Source of the DNA: Gammaproteobacteria bacterium
GTDB taxonomy: Bacteria; Pseudomonadota; Gammaproteobacteria; Steroidobacterales; GCA-2729495
Length of the DNA stretch: 37,995 nucleotides
Direction: 5' to 3'
NCBI GenBank assembly: GCA_030066665.1
Contig: JASJBD010000046.1
Coordinates: 1 to 37,995, forward strand
In this document: piece after piece, positions 1 through 8,050 of the stretch
Numbering within the stretch: position 1 is the stretch's first letter
Layout of the letters: each line of letters starts with the position of its first letter
Program-made: the position numbers and the translations under genes
The notes under the pieces: model-generated
Told to the model about the DNA's origin: nothing
Seen by the model: only the letters and a program-made list of their open reading frames with translations
Database searches by the model: none

Positions 1-307
1 GCCATGCCGCACAGCACGGCCATGATCATGCCGAGCTCGATCAACTCCGCATCACTGAAGTGTTGGCGCAGGCGCTCGTACAAGCCCGGCGTCAGTTGAC
101 CGAAGCGGAACTGGATGCACTGCCCGATTACGAACACGGCCCGTTCACGCCGGCCGAGCGCGCGGCGCTGGCACTGGCGGATGAAATGTCGCTGACGAAA
201 CCGCTCGGTCAACTGACGCCGGGCTTGTACGAGCGCCTGCGCCAACACTTCAGTGATGCGGAGTTGATCGAGCTCGGCATGATCATGGCCGTGCTGTGCG
301 GCATGGC
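1..307. repeat. Perfect 103-bp inverted repeat at the window edge, probably a foldback chimera
   Basis: Bases 1-103 are the exact reverse complement of bases 205-307, with a 101-base spacer (104-204). Identity breaks at 104/204. The right arm lies inside an intact coding sequence (the CMD-like gene), so the left arm is coding sequence read backwards. A perfect, mismatch-free inverted repeat that runs exactly to the end of the sequence and cuts a gene is typical of a chimera from whole-genome amplification or of an assembly edge. It does not look like a natural terminator or transposon end. A real recent inverted duplication cannot be excluded from this sequence alone. Confidence 0.93.
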
Positions 308-416
308 CAAGTTCCTGTTCGTCTTTGACCTGGTAGAGAAGGAGGACAGCTGCCCCTTCCAGCCAGCCGGCCAGAAGCCAGTTGATCAGAAGCCAGTCGA
401 TCAGAAGAAGTCGTAG
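60..416 (+). CDS. Carboxymuconolactone decarboxylase (AhpD/CMD)-like protein, 5' end lost
   Basis: The reliable part starts near base 104. Residues 1-15 of the reading frame (GTG at 60) come from the inverted artefact arm and are not the true N-terminus. The rest has the alpha-helical CMD pattern seen in carboxymuconolactone-decarboxylase-like proteins: ERAALALADEMS, then a loop, then HFSDAELIELGMIMAV and a Phe-rich helix. No CxxC redox pair is visible in the surviving part, but it could lie in the missing N-terminal half. The C-terminus is a short repeat (QKPVD twice, then QKKS) encoded by a 15-bp direct repeat at 372-401. The 3' end overlaps the converging GT39 gene by 16 bases. The CMD family assignment is fairly safe; the reaction is unknown. 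Confidence 0.7.
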   Translation: MLAQALVQARRQLTEAELDALPDYEHGPFTPAERAALALADEMSLTKPLGQLTPGLYERLRQHFSDAELIELGMIMAVLCGMAKFLFVFDLVEKEDSCPFQPAGQKPVDQKPVDQKKS

Positions 417-1942
417 CGCCTCAAGCGGGCGTGGATTTCGGTCGCGGGCAAACGCGGACCGTCGACGTAAAAGAGTTCCAGTCCATTTTCGCGGTCCATG
501 CAGCGCTCGCACCGAAGTTCGCCGCGCTTCTCGACCGTGCTGAACAGCGGCTCCAGCTCCGCCGCGTCAAACCCGACGAACAACCCGCGCGTGTACGCGA
601 GGCCATCGGACCACAGGTGATAGCTCATGTGCCGCCCATGGGCCCGGGGCAACTGATCTGCATCGTCGAGCAGATTCAGCGCGGCGGAGTGCCCGTAATA
701 GGAACCAACGAGAATGGCGTCCGCGCGCTGCGCCGGAGACAGGTCCTGCCACGCGGCCGCAGTCAAAGCGACCAGTTCGGGCCAGGCATGCATCTCGGCG
801 AAATGCGGAAAGTAGCGCTCGAGCTCGGCTGGCTCTTCACCGGGAAACCCCTGCTCTCCGTCGCGCAGCATATCGGCCAGCTGCTGCAGGCGCTCGGACG
901 GCAGCACGGGCGCCGCGGCGGGCACGTTGATCACGCCCGACAGGCCCAGGACGAGCAGGCCGGCTCGGGCGGCGACACGCCAGCGCGTGCGGGTCAGGTC
1001 TTCCCAGAACAGTGCGCCAGCCACAGTGAAGAAACCGAACACCGGCACCGCGAAATAGAATTTCACACCGGCCAGCACGAAAACGGCCAGGCATAACCAT
1101 GCAGCCGTACCGAGCAGGCGCAGCTCGCGTGGTCCCGTGACCAGGCAGGCAATCGCCCCAACGCCCCAGATCAGCGCATACCCCGGATTCATGGTCACTA
1201 ACATGCCGAGCACCGGGTTCTGGAGCACCATGGCTTTTGGCGGCGTGCTGTTGTACGCAGCCACGAAGTCGAGAAACGGCCAACCGGTGATGAATTGCCA
1301 CACGACGAACGGGGTCGCAAACAACAACGCAACGGCGACTGCGTACCACGTTGCGGCCCGGCGCAACGCGACCGGTTGCCAGAGCAGGAACGCGATCGGC
1401 AGCGCCGCGCACAGGGCCAGTATCGAGAGCTTCGACAGGATGCCCAGTCCCAGGCAGGCGCCGAGTAACAGTGCTTGACTGGTCGAGCCGGATTGCGCGT
1501 AACGGACGGTCAGCCAGAACGCTCCCAACCACCAGAGCTGGTCGAGACCGTTCATGGTCAGAATCGACTGCACGGCCAGGAATCCCGGCGCGAACAGCAA
1601 TACCAGCGCGGTCAACCACCGGGCGAACAGGCCGCCACCGAGCAGCCGGCAAAGATCCACAGCGACCAGCGTAACAGCCATACCTAACGCGGCCGCGACC
1701 GTCCGGATTGCCAGGATCGAATCCAGTCCCAGGAACTTCAGGGTGGCTGCAAGCCAGACGATCATCGGCGGTGAATCGACCAGGCCGCCGAGCGTGTGAT
1801 TCGGCGCATCCAGAAAATACAGCTCGTCCGACATATAACCGTAGCGCTCGCCGGACAGGGCAAGAATCGCGAGCTTGGTCAGAACGATAAAAGCAAACAG
1901 CGGAGTCGAATTGCGCCCGATCGGCGCCGCGCCCGGCTGCAT
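401..1942 (-). CDS. GT39-family membrane glycosyltransferase (PMT/ArnT-like)
   Basis: A 513-residue polytopic membrane protein related to dolichyl-phosphate-mannose mannosyltransferases and ArnT. Such enzymes move a sugar from a polyprenyl-phosphate carrier to a lipid or protein on the outer face of the inner membrane. The N-terminal loop holds the acidic pair DE (residues 39-40, in SDELYF) followed by DSPPM, as in the family's first catalytic loop. About ten hydrophobic segments follow, then a soluble C-terminal domain of roughly 150 residues with YYGHSAAL and SYHLWSDG. The start is the ATG at 1942, whose A is also the last base of the upstream stop codon (TGATG), which indicates translational coupling. 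The open frame continues to 2098, but that extension lies over the upstream gene in another frame. The partner gene probably makes the lipid-linked donor. The acceptor is unknown. Confidence 0.85.
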   Translation of the reverse strand: MQPGAAPIGRNSTPLFAFIVLTKLAILALSGERYGYMSDELYFLDAPNHTLGGLVDSPPMIVWLAATLKFLGLDSILAIRTVAAALGMAVTLVAVDLCRLLGGGLFARWLTALVLLFAPGFLAVQSILTMNGLDQLWWLGAFWLTVRYAQSGSTSQALLLGACLGLGILSKLSILALCAALPIAFLLWQPVALRRAATWYAVAVALLFATPFVVWQFITGWPFLDFVAAYNSTPPKAMVLQNPVLGMLVTMNPGYALIWGVGAIACLVTGPRELRLLGTAAWLCLAVFVLAGVKFYFAVPVFGFFTVAGALFWEDLTRTRWRVAARAGLLVLGLSGVINVPAAAPVLPSERLQQLADMLRDGEQGFPGEEPAELERYFPHFAEMHAWPELVALTAAAWQDLSPAQRADAILVGSYYGHSAALNLLDDADQLPRAHGRHMSYHLWSDGLAYTRGLFVGFDAAELEPLFSTVEKRGELRCERCMDRENGLELFYVDGPRLPATEIHARLRRYDFF

Positions 1943-3090
1943 CAGCGCGCCGCACCCCGCCAGGTGTAGACCAGCGTTATGACATAGTTCCAGACCGCGC
2001 CGACCAGGATGCCGGCCAGTCCCGCGAGCGCCCAGGCGGTCTGTTGCTCGAAGAGATATTGCGCAACGCCGACATTTGCTATCGCGCCGATACTGCACGC
2101 GAGCACGAAGGACAGCCAGCCGCGCAGCAGTCCCCAGCCGCGCAACCTGAGGTCACGGTACGTGATCAGGTTATTCATGATGAAATTCGTCGTCATTGCG
2201 ACCAGTGTTGCGGCCGCTTGACTGAAGAGGAAAGTGTTTCCAATCACCTGCAACGACAGGCTCAACACGGCCATGTGCACGAATACGCCGACACCACCGA
2301 CCAGCATGAAGGAAACGAAGCGCGCCGGTATCCAGCGCCCGAACATCTTGTCGAGCAACAGCATGCCGTAATCCCAGAGCGCTTGCGTATCGAGCTTGCT
2401 TTCACCCGCCTCGCGACTGCGAAACTCGTAGGGCAACTCCTGAAAGCGCAATTGCTCCCGCGACGTCGCAAAGATATCCAGCAGGATCTTGAAGCCAATG
2501 CCCGACAGATCCCGCACCGTTGCATCGAAGATTTCCCGACGCAGCATGAAAAAGCCGCTCATCGGGTCCTGCAAATCCGCCGGTATCAGCGGCCGACTCA
2601 CGCGCGTCGCAAACTGGCTCATCCCGGCGCGAGCTGCGTTGAGGCCCGCGTCGCCACCGCCTTCCACGTAACGACTGCCGACGACGATATCCGTCTGCCC
2701 GCCTTGCAACACGTCGAGCATCCGGGGCAGCAGGGCTTCGTCATGCTGCAGATCACCGTCCATCACCGCAAGGTAGGGCGCCGCGGTGGCCAGCATGCCT
2801 TCGATGCAGGCCGACGACAGGCCGCGACGACCGATTCGCTGCAGGCAACGCAGCCTTGGATTGTCGCGCGCCAGCTCCCGCACGCGTGCGGACGTCCCGT
2901 CGGGTGAATCGTCGTCGACAACGATCAATTCCCACTCGATACCGGCAAGACAGGATTCGAGCCGGTCGACCAGCTGCCCGACGTTGGCCGCTTCGTTGAA
3001 CGTGGGCACGATGATGGCCAGCTCCGCCCCGCTCTGGAGCCCCGGCCGGCTGCTTTCGGACTGTGAAACCGCGATCGACGTACTACCCAT
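1942..3090 (-). CDS. Polyprenyl-phosphate glycosyltransferase (GT2) fused to a GtrA-like membrane domain
   Basis: 382 residues in two parts. Residues about 23-240 are a dolichol-phosphate-mannose-synthase type GT2 domain: IIVPTFNEAANV, the nucleotide-binding VVDDDSPDGT, and the DxD-type MDGDLQHD. Residues about 255-375 form a GtrA-like domain with four hydrophobic helices (FMLVGGVGVFVH, then TNFIMNN). The protein should load a hexose from a nucleotide sugar onto polyprenyl phosphate at the inner membrane and may help move the lipid across it. It is the first gene of a two-gene unit: its TGA overlaps the ATG of the GT39 gene by one base, so donor synthesis and transfer are coupled. GT2-GtrA fusions of this kind are known. 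The sugar cannot be read from sequence. Confidence 0.9.
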   Translation of the reverse strand: MGSTSIAVSQSESSRPGLQSGAELAIIVPTFNEAANVGQLVDRLESCLAGIEWELIVVDDDSPDGTSARVRELARDNPRLRCLQRIGRRGLSSACIEGMLATAAPYLAVMDGDLQHDEALLPRMLDVLQGGQTDIVVGSRYVEGGGDAGLNAARAGMSQFATRVSRPLIPADLQDPMSGFFMLRREIFDATVRDLSGIGFKILLDIFATSREQLRFQELPYEFRSREAGESKLDTQALWDYGMLLLDKMFGRWIPARFVSFMLVGGVGVFVHMAVLSLSLQVIGNTFLFSQAAATLVAMTTNFIMNNLITYRDLRLRGWGLLRGWLSFVLACSIGAIANVGVAQYLFEQQTAWALAGLAGILVGAVWNYVITLVYTWRGAAR

Positions 3091-3104
3091 AAGCCGTCTA
3101 TGAT
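3075..3104 (+). promoter_or_regulatory. Candidate sigma70 promoter for the hydroxylase-crtZ pair
   Basis: A -10-like TATGAT at 3099-3104 (five of six consensus bases) stands 18 bases after TCGACG at 3075-3080 (four of six). Transcription would start near 3111, about 40 bases before the ATG at 3152. The -35 part lies within the first codons of the divergent GT2 gene. This is a match by eye only. Confidence 0.35.
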
Positions 3105-3151
3105 GACATTATTTCGCGCCGCTGACCGCCCTCGCCCGTATTGTCGCCACC

Positions 3152-3946
3152 ATGGATTGGACCACCTATCTGCTGACCACCGTTGCGCTGTTCGTGTTTA
3201 TCACGTTGCGCTACCTGGCTATCGCAGGGTTCTTCTATTGGGCGCTGTGGAAGCGACCGGGTAACCTGCTTCGCGCGCGCAAGCTCACCGACATCACGCC
3301 GCCGCCGCAGCTGATCCGCAGCGAAATCAAATGGTCCGTGATCGCATCGGCCATCTATGCGGTGCCGGGCGCGCTGGTGCTCGAAGCCTGGAAAGTCGGC
3401 GGCACTGCCATCTACATGGACATCAGCGAGTACGGCTGGGTCTGGTATTTCGCCAGCGTGCCCGTGTACCTGTTCATCCACGACACCTACTTCTACTGGA
3501 CTCATCGGATGATGCACCACCCGAAGATTTTTCCGATCATGCATAAGGTGCATCATGAATCCAGGCAACCGACCCCGTGGGCCGGCTTCTCGTTCCATCC
3601 AACCGAGTCGATTCTGGGTGCGGCGATCCTGCCGGTCCTGGCATTTATTATCCCGATCCACGTTAGCGGGATCCTGTTTATCCTGGTGCTGATGACTATT
3701 GTCAGTGTGACCAATCATTCGGGTTTCGAGCTGTTACCCGACCGACTGCTGAAGGGCGTGATCGGTCGCAACTGGATTTCCGCGGCGCATCACAACCTGC
3801 ACCACCAGCGTTATACGTGTAATTACGCGTTGTACTTCCGCTTCTGGGATCGCGTAATGGGCACGGATCGGCTAGAGATGGAATACGAGTTTCTGCGTCC
3901 AGCGACGGCGGCGGCAGCGCTGGAGTCGGGCAAGCCCGGCGGGTAG
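3152..3946 (+). CDS. Sterol desaturase / fatty acid hydroxylase superfamily protein
   Basis: 264 residues, an integral membrane di-iron oxygenase of the sterol desaturase/fatty acid hydroxylase superfamily. The histidine clusters are complete: H110, HRMMHH (H118, H122, H123), HKVHH (H131, H134, H135), H149 and HHNLHH (H213, H214, H217, H218). Hydrophobic stretches lie near residues 5-30, 62-80, 97-112 and 155-185. The substrate is not determined by sequence. Because crtZ begins 29 bases downstream on the same strand and the crtYIB genes converge on the pair, a second carotenoid hydroxylation (for example at the 2-position of the ring, as by CrtG) is a reasonable hypothesis. A sterol, hopanoid or fatty acid substrate is equally possible. 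A candidate promoter lies at 3075-3104. Confidence 0.85.
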   Translation: MDWTTYLLTTVALFVFITLRYLAIAGFFYWALWKRPGNLLRARKLTDITPPPQLIRSEIKWSVIASAIYAVPGALVLEAWKVGGTAIYMDISEYGWVWYFASVPVYLFIHDTYFYWTHRMMHHPKIFPIMHKVHHESRQPTPWAGFSFHPTESILGAAILPVLAFIIPIHVSGILFILVLMTIVSVTNHSGFELLPDRLLKGVIGRNWISAAHHNLHHQRYTCNYALYFRFWDRVMGTDRLEMEYEFLRPATAAAALESGKPGG

Positions 3947-3975
3947 CGGGCCGCGCGACGCGGTATCATGAGCAC

Positions 3976-4515
3976 ATGATGGAGTTGCTACTCAAATTCC
4001 TGGTGTTTCTGCTGGCCTTCGTTGGCATGGAGGCCGTTGCCTTCTACACCCACAAGTACGTGATGCACGGTTTTCTGTGGTCGCTGCACAAATCGCATCA
4101 CAGCCCGCGCGAGGGAATCTTCGAAAAGAACGATCTGTTTGCGTTCTATTTCGCCCTGCCGTCAATTCTGTTTATCTGGCTTGGTGTGAACGTAAACCCG
4201 TGGTACCTGCCGATCGGCCTGGGCATGACGGCCTACGGGTTCTGCTATTTCGCCTTTCATGATGGCATCGTCCACCGGCGGCTGCCGTTCCGGTATCACG
4301 GCAAGAACGCCTACATGCGGCGAATTATCCAGGCACACTACGTGCATCACGCCACCACGACCAAGGCAGGTGCCGTTTCGTTCGGCTTTCTGTATACGCG
4401 GCCGGTCGCGGAACTGGATGCGGAACGCCGGCGGCTGCTGGAACTCAGCAAAGATCAGGTTTCATCCACAGATCCGGAGACCTTGGCGGTGCCTCGCGGC
4501 GCCGGTCCAGACTGA
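3976..4515 (+). CDS. crtZ: Beta-carotene 3-hydroxylase CrtZ
   Basis: 179 residues. CrtZ adds the 3 and 3' hydroxyls to the beta-rings of beta-carotene, giving zeaxanthin, in the inner membrane with a di-iron centre. All four family histidine boxes are present: HKYVMH (H26, H31), HKSHH (H38, H41, H42), HDGIVH (H95, H100) and HYVHH (H121, H124, H125). FEKNDL and SFGFLY are also typical of CrtZ. Hydrophobic helices lie near residues 4-22, 53-70 and 78-95. Two ATG codons in a row mark the start; the first is used here. Its last 71 bases overlap the 3' end of crtB on the other strand, an unusually long tail-to-tail overlap. Confidence 0.95.
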   Translation: MMELLLKFLVFLLAFVGMEAVAFYTHKYVMHGFLWSLHKSHHSPREGIFEKNDLFAFYFALPSILFIWLGVNVNPWYLPIGLGMTAYGFCYFAFHDGIVHRRLPFRYHGKNAYMRRIIQAHYVHHATTTKAGAVSFGFLYTRPVAELDAERRRLLELSKDQVSSTDPETLAVPRGAGPD

Positions 4516-5386
4516 CGGCAGTCAACGCCCGGCCCGCGCCTCTCATAACCCATTTCATCTTGCGCGGCGTGGACACGAAAGCGCGCTGATCCCAGGCCGC
4601 GGCGCCCCGTTCGCGCACTACCGCGCCGATATCTCCGTAGACCCCGCTGGCCGTGCTGACTGCCCAGCCTGCCCGGAAACCCAGCGCGCGCACGCCCTCG
4701 TTTGCCGACCGGTAGTAGCGATCCGCGACATCCAGCAAACGCTCGACGACGTCATACACTGTCTGCCGATGTTTCGGATAATCGACCTCGGCCGCCGGCA
4801 CATTGGCTGCCGCCAGCCAGTCCAGCGGCAGGTAGACACGGCCGTTCCCGGCGTCGTCCATCACATCGCGGGAAATATTCGTCAATTGAAAGGCGATGCC
4901 GAGGTCCGCGGCGCGGCCCAGCACGGCCGGTTCCTGCACGCCCATGACGTAGGCCATCATCACGCCGACGACACCCGCAACGTGATAACAATAGACAAGG
5001 GTATCTTCGAGGCTCTGGTATCGCCGGCCCTCGACGTCCATCGCGAAACCATCGATGAGTTCCATCGGATAGCGCTCCGGAATCCGGTAGCGCCGGGCGA
5101 CGCGCTGCAGGCCCTGAAATGCCGAATGCTCGACCGGTTCCCCGCGCAACGCTGCTGAAGTCTGCTGGCGGAGTTCATTGAGTCGCGCCCGGGCCTCCGC
5201 CGGGCCAATGTTCTCGCGCCCGAAGCCCATTTCCTGACCGTCGATCCGGTCATCGCAATAGCGACACCATGCGTACAGCATGTACACGTGCCGCCGGGTC
5301 TCGGAGTCGAATAGTTTTGCGGCCGCGGCGAAACTCTTCGAACCCCTGCGAATGGTTTCGCGGCTTGTGTCGACTACATTGTCCAG
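4445..5386 (-). CDS. crtB: Phytoene synthase CrtB, apparent CTG start
   Basis: Condenses two GGPP molecules to phytoene, the first committed carotenoid step. The aspartate-rich DDRID (residues 45-49) and DVMDD (174-178, after NISR) are both intact. The C-terminus (SPDLWMKP) also resembles other CrtB proteins. An automatic start at GTG 5287 would remove residues 1-33, including GSKSFAAAAKLFD and ETRRHV, which belong to the conserved CrtB N-terminus. Upstream of that GTG the frame stays open to a stop at 5441-5443 without ATG, GTG or TTG. The best start is CTG at 5386, two bases past the crtI stop (TGAgCTG) and 9 bases after AGGGGG, a strong ribosome binding site within crtI. This gives 313 residues, normal for CrtB. 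A base-call error at the start codon is the alternative. Confidence 0.9.
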   Translation of the reverse strand: MDNVVDTSRETIRRGSKSFAAAAKLFDSETRRHVYMLYAWCRYCDDRIDGQEMGFGRENIGPAEARARLNELRQQTSAALRGEPVEHSAFQGLQRVARRYRIPERYPMELIDGFAMDVEGRRYQSLEDTLVYCYHVAGVVGVMMAYVMGVQEPAVLGRAADLGIAFQLTNISRDVMDDAGNGRVYLPLDWLAAANVPAAEVDYPKHRQTVYDVVERLLDVADRYYRSANEGVRALGFRAGWAVSTASGVYGDIGAVVRERGAAAWDQRAFVSTPRKMKWVMRGAGRALTAVSLDRRREAPPRSPDLWMKPDLC

Positions 5387-5387
5387 C

Positions 5388-6887
5388 TCAAGCTGCCCCC
5401 TGGTCCTGCAATACCAGCCCCGCAGTGGCCTTGGCCGAATTCACGACGCCAGGCACTCCGGCCCCCGGGTGGGTCCCCGCCCCCACGAAATACAGCCCCC
5501 CTATTCTCGCATCCCGGTTGTGGACGCGAAAGTAGGCACTCTGCGTCAGGGTCGGCTGCAGCGAGAAGGCCGAGCCCTGATGGGCATTGAGCTCGGTCAC
5601 GAAATCCTGTGGCGTGAACATGCGGCTCGTCACCAGGTCCTCCCGCAGTCCGGGGATGCAGCGCTTTTCAACGTATTCGAGGATCCGGTCCCGGAAACGC
5701 GGCGCCTCAGTCGACCAGTCAATCTGCCCATTCGCGAAGTTCGGCACTGGCGCCAACACGTAATACGCACTGCAACCGGGCGGCGCCAGGTTGGGATCGG
5801 TCACCGACGGCGCGTGCAAGTACAGGGAGAAGTCATCAGCCAGCACGCCCCGCTCGAAAATATCGTCCAGCAGCTCCTTGTAACGCGGGCCGAAGAGCAC
5901 TGTGTGATGCGCCAATTGGGGATGCTGGCGACGCAAACCGAAATACACCACGAACAGGGACATGGAATAACGCTTCCGCGCCAGCGAGCGGCGCTTGCGG
6001 TCCAGCAGGCTCTCGTCGCGCAAGAGCTTTTCATAGGTGTGTACCACGTCGGCATTGCTGACAATGCCACTCACGGGAATCCGTTCGCCGGACTCCAGGC
6101 AAACGCCGCTGACACGGCCTGAGTTGGTGTCGATGCGATCTACCGGGCAGTCGACGCGCAAGTCACCACCCAGGTCCCGGTACAGTCTCGCCAGCGCCTG
6201 CACCAGCGCGCCAGTGCCGCCACGCGGAAACAGCACGCCCCAACGACGTTCCAGCGCGTGAATCAGCGCGTAAATCGACGATGAGGTGAACGGGTTTCCG
6301 CCGACCAGCAGCGTGTGGTAGCTGAAAGCCTGCCGCAATTGGGGGTCCTTGATGTACTTGGCAACGATGCTGTACACGGAGCGCCAGCTCTGCAGGCGCG
6401 CCAACTGCGGCCCGGCGCGAACCATGCTCCACATATCGAGAAACGGAACCGCGGCGAGCTTGACGTAGCCTTCCTGGAAGACCGCCTCGGAATACTCCAG
6501 AAATCGCCTGTAGCCATCGACGTCGGCCGGGCTGTGCGCGGCGATTTGTGCGTTCATACGCTCGAGATCGGCAGTGTAGTCGAGTGTATAACCGTCTTCC
6601 CAGCTCAGCCGGTACATTGGATCGAGCTGGACGAATTCCAGGTAATCGGCCATCGGCCGCTGCGCGAGCTGGAACAGTTCCTCGATGCACTCGGGTGCCG
6701 TAATCACGGTGGGGCCTGCATCGAAAGTGAAACCCTCGTCCTCGAACACATAGGCACGACCGCCGGGTCTGTCGCGCTTTTCGAGCACGAGCGTCGGCAC
6801 ACCGGACGCCTGCAGGCGAATCGCGGCCGCAAGACCACCAAAACCGGCGCCAATCACCGCAACCGGGAGTCTCGCTGAGTTCGTCAT
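5388..6887 (-). CDS. crtI: Phytoene desaturase CrtI
   Basis: 499 residues, the usual CrtI length. A membrane-associated FAD enzyme that converts phytoene to lycopene by four successive desaturations. The N-terminal dinucleotide fold is VIGAGFGGLAAAIRL (from residue 11), followed by LEKRDRPGGRAY and FTFDAGPTVI. The C-terminal FAD signature FVGAGTHPGAGVPG with the trailing Ser-Ala-Lys is present. The start is the ATG at 6887, which overlaps the crtY stop as ATGA; the longer open frame to 7124 lies over crtY and is discarded. The crtB start follows directly after the TGA. Translation of crtY, crtI and crtB is therefore likely coupled. Confidence 0.97.
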   Translation of the reverse strand: MTNSARLPVAVIGAGFGGLAAAIRLQASGVPTLVLEKRDRPGGRAYVFEDEGFTFDAGPTVITAPECIEELFQLAQRPMADYLEFVQLDPMYRLSWEDGYTLDYTADLERMNAQIAAHSPADVDGYRRFLEYSEAVFQEGYVKLAAVPFLDMWSMVRAGPQLARLQSWRSVYSIVAKYIKDPQLRQAFSYHTLLVGGNPFTSSSIYALIHALERRWGVLFPRGGTGALVQALARLYRDLGGDLRVDCPVDRIDTNSGRVSGVCLESGERIPVSGIVSNADVVHTYEKLLRDESLLDRKRRSLARKRYSMSLFVVYFGLRRQHPQLAHHTVLFGPRYKELLDDIFERGVLADDFSLYLHAPSVTDPNLAPPGCSAYYVLAPVPNFANGQIDWSTEAPRFRDRILEYVEKRCIPGLREDLVTSRMFTPQDFVTELNAHQGSAFSLQPTLTQSAYFRVHNRDARIGGLYFVGAGTHPGAGVPGVVNSAKATAGLVLQDQGAA

Positions 6888-8041
6888 TGCACGCTCTCCT
6901 GTCGGGAGGTAAACAGGCTGCCGATCGCCCGGCCGACCGGCACCGGCGGCTTGCCCGACAGAATCCGCACGCGGTCTCGCCAGGTCAGCGCCCCGGCATA
7001 GAACCGTCCGACCAGGTCTTCGGGCAGCCGATAGAAATGCTCCAGCACCCGGTATCGTTCTTCGGGTGGCCCGGCGAGAAACAGCATCCGGTTGAGCAAA
7101 CGGAAATACAGTCCCCGGCGCCACAGCGTGAAACTGCGCGCGCGAATTTTCGCCGCGAGCTCAGCGCTGGCCAGTCGATCCATCTTCGCTATGTCGTCGG
7201 CCAGGCGCACGGCTTCCGGTAATGAATAGCCGGTCGTGTAATGGAAAAGTCCGGCCCGGATGCCTGATCTTGGCACCTCTGGCCGATGGGCGAGAAAGGC
7301 CGTCAGGTCGCCGCCGAGAACGACGGGCAGTGCGCCCTCTTCCTCGCGCTCGACCGCGGCGATTCGCCAATCCCTGGCTGCGGCGTACTCGACAATCGAC
7401 GCGCGCATCGCGTCCCGTTCCAGCGCCGGGGTATCACTGTATCGCGTGTCTTCGATCAAGAAGCGGTCACGCCCCAGCGGCAATGTGTACATGAAACGAA
7501 ACCCGTCGGCCTGTTCGATGGTCGCGTCCATCAGCAACGGTCCAGTCAGGTCGACCGGCGCGGACAACTGCACGACCTGGCCGACGAACTTCTGAAACCG
7601 GATATCCAGAGCCTTGCTGCCAGGATCGCCGCGCCCGTCAATCACGGCAGCAGCACTGAATGAACGTCCGTCCGTCAGAGTCACGCCGTCGGCGCCCAGC
7701 TCGGCGACTTCGGCATTCAAAATGACACTGTCGCCAATGCGACCGCGAATCATCCGGTCGAACTGCTCGGAGAAGATGCTGTGATAGCTGCCGTGCAGAC
7801 GACGCTGGCGGGACGGAAACAGAATATCGTAATGCGGCCAGCTATAGCTGATGAGCGGCTGCAGCCAGCTCAGCTGACCGGAACTCACATCGGAACCGTG
7901 AAACGACCAGGTGTGATTGCCTCCGAGCACCTCGTCCCGCTCGATCACGAGGATACGCGTCTGTGGTTGCAGCGCGTGCAAACGAAAAGCGATCAGGCTG
8001 TTTGCCAGCCCGCCGCCGACGAGAATCAGATCTGGGTTCAC
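6884..8041 (-). CDS. crtY: Lycopene beta-cyclase CrtY
   Basis: 385 residues. Cyclises both ends of lycopene to give beta-carotene. It has the N-terminal dinucleotide-binding LILVGGGLANSLIAFRL, then ERDEVLGGNHTWSFH, a signature of the CrtY flavoprotein family, and further family segments FMYTLPL, LIEDTRYSD and the C-terminal FHYTTGYSLPEAVRLAD. The start used is GTG at 8041, 9 bases after the stop of the upstream small gene. The preceding bases hold no strong Shine-Dalgarno sequence, so translation may depend on the upstream gene. Its stop overlaps the crtI start (ATGA). It follows a conserved hypothetical gene and leads the crtY-crtI-crtB run. Confidence 0.96.
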   Translation of the reverse strand: MNPDLILVGGGLANSLIAFRLHALQPQTRILVIERDEVLGGNHTWSFHGSDVSSGQLSWLQPLISYSWPHYDILFPSRQRRLHGSYHSIFSEQFDRMIRGRIGDSVILNAEVAELGADGVTLTDGRSFSAAAVIDGRGDPGSKALDIRFQKFVGQVVQLSAPVDLTGPLLMDATIEQADGFRFMYTLPLGRDRFLIEDTRYSDTPALERDAMRASIVEYAAARDWRIAAVEREEEGALPVVLGGDLTAFLAHRPEVPRSGIRAGLFHYTTGYSLPEAVRLADDIAKMDRLASAELAAKIRARSFTLWRRGLYFRLLNRMLFLAGPPEERYRVLEHFYRLPEDLVGRFYAGALTWRDRVRILSGKPPVPVGRAIGSLFTSRQESVQ

Positions 8042-8050
8042 CTGGGAGAA

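Noticed and set aside
15-60. Reading frame open from the left edge into the CMD gene
   Set aside because: The bases belong to the inverted artefact arm, so any N-terminal extension or start codon there is not real.
2044-2907. Long plus-strand open frame of 287 codons
   Set aside because: It lies entirely over the GT2-GtrA gene on the other strand and shows no domain pattern; it is a shadow frame of a GC-rich gene. The same applies to 431-1096, 6315-6878, 18448-19089, 25008-25946 and 27444-28103.
4445-5287. crtB starting with GTG at 5287
   Set aside because: It would remove 33 residues that match the conserved CrtB N-terminus, so the longer CTG-started version is preferred.
5280-6122. Open frame of 280 codons on the plus strand across crtI and crtB
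   Set aside because: It is antisense to two well-conserved genes, and its translation is rich in Arg and His with no recognisable motif.
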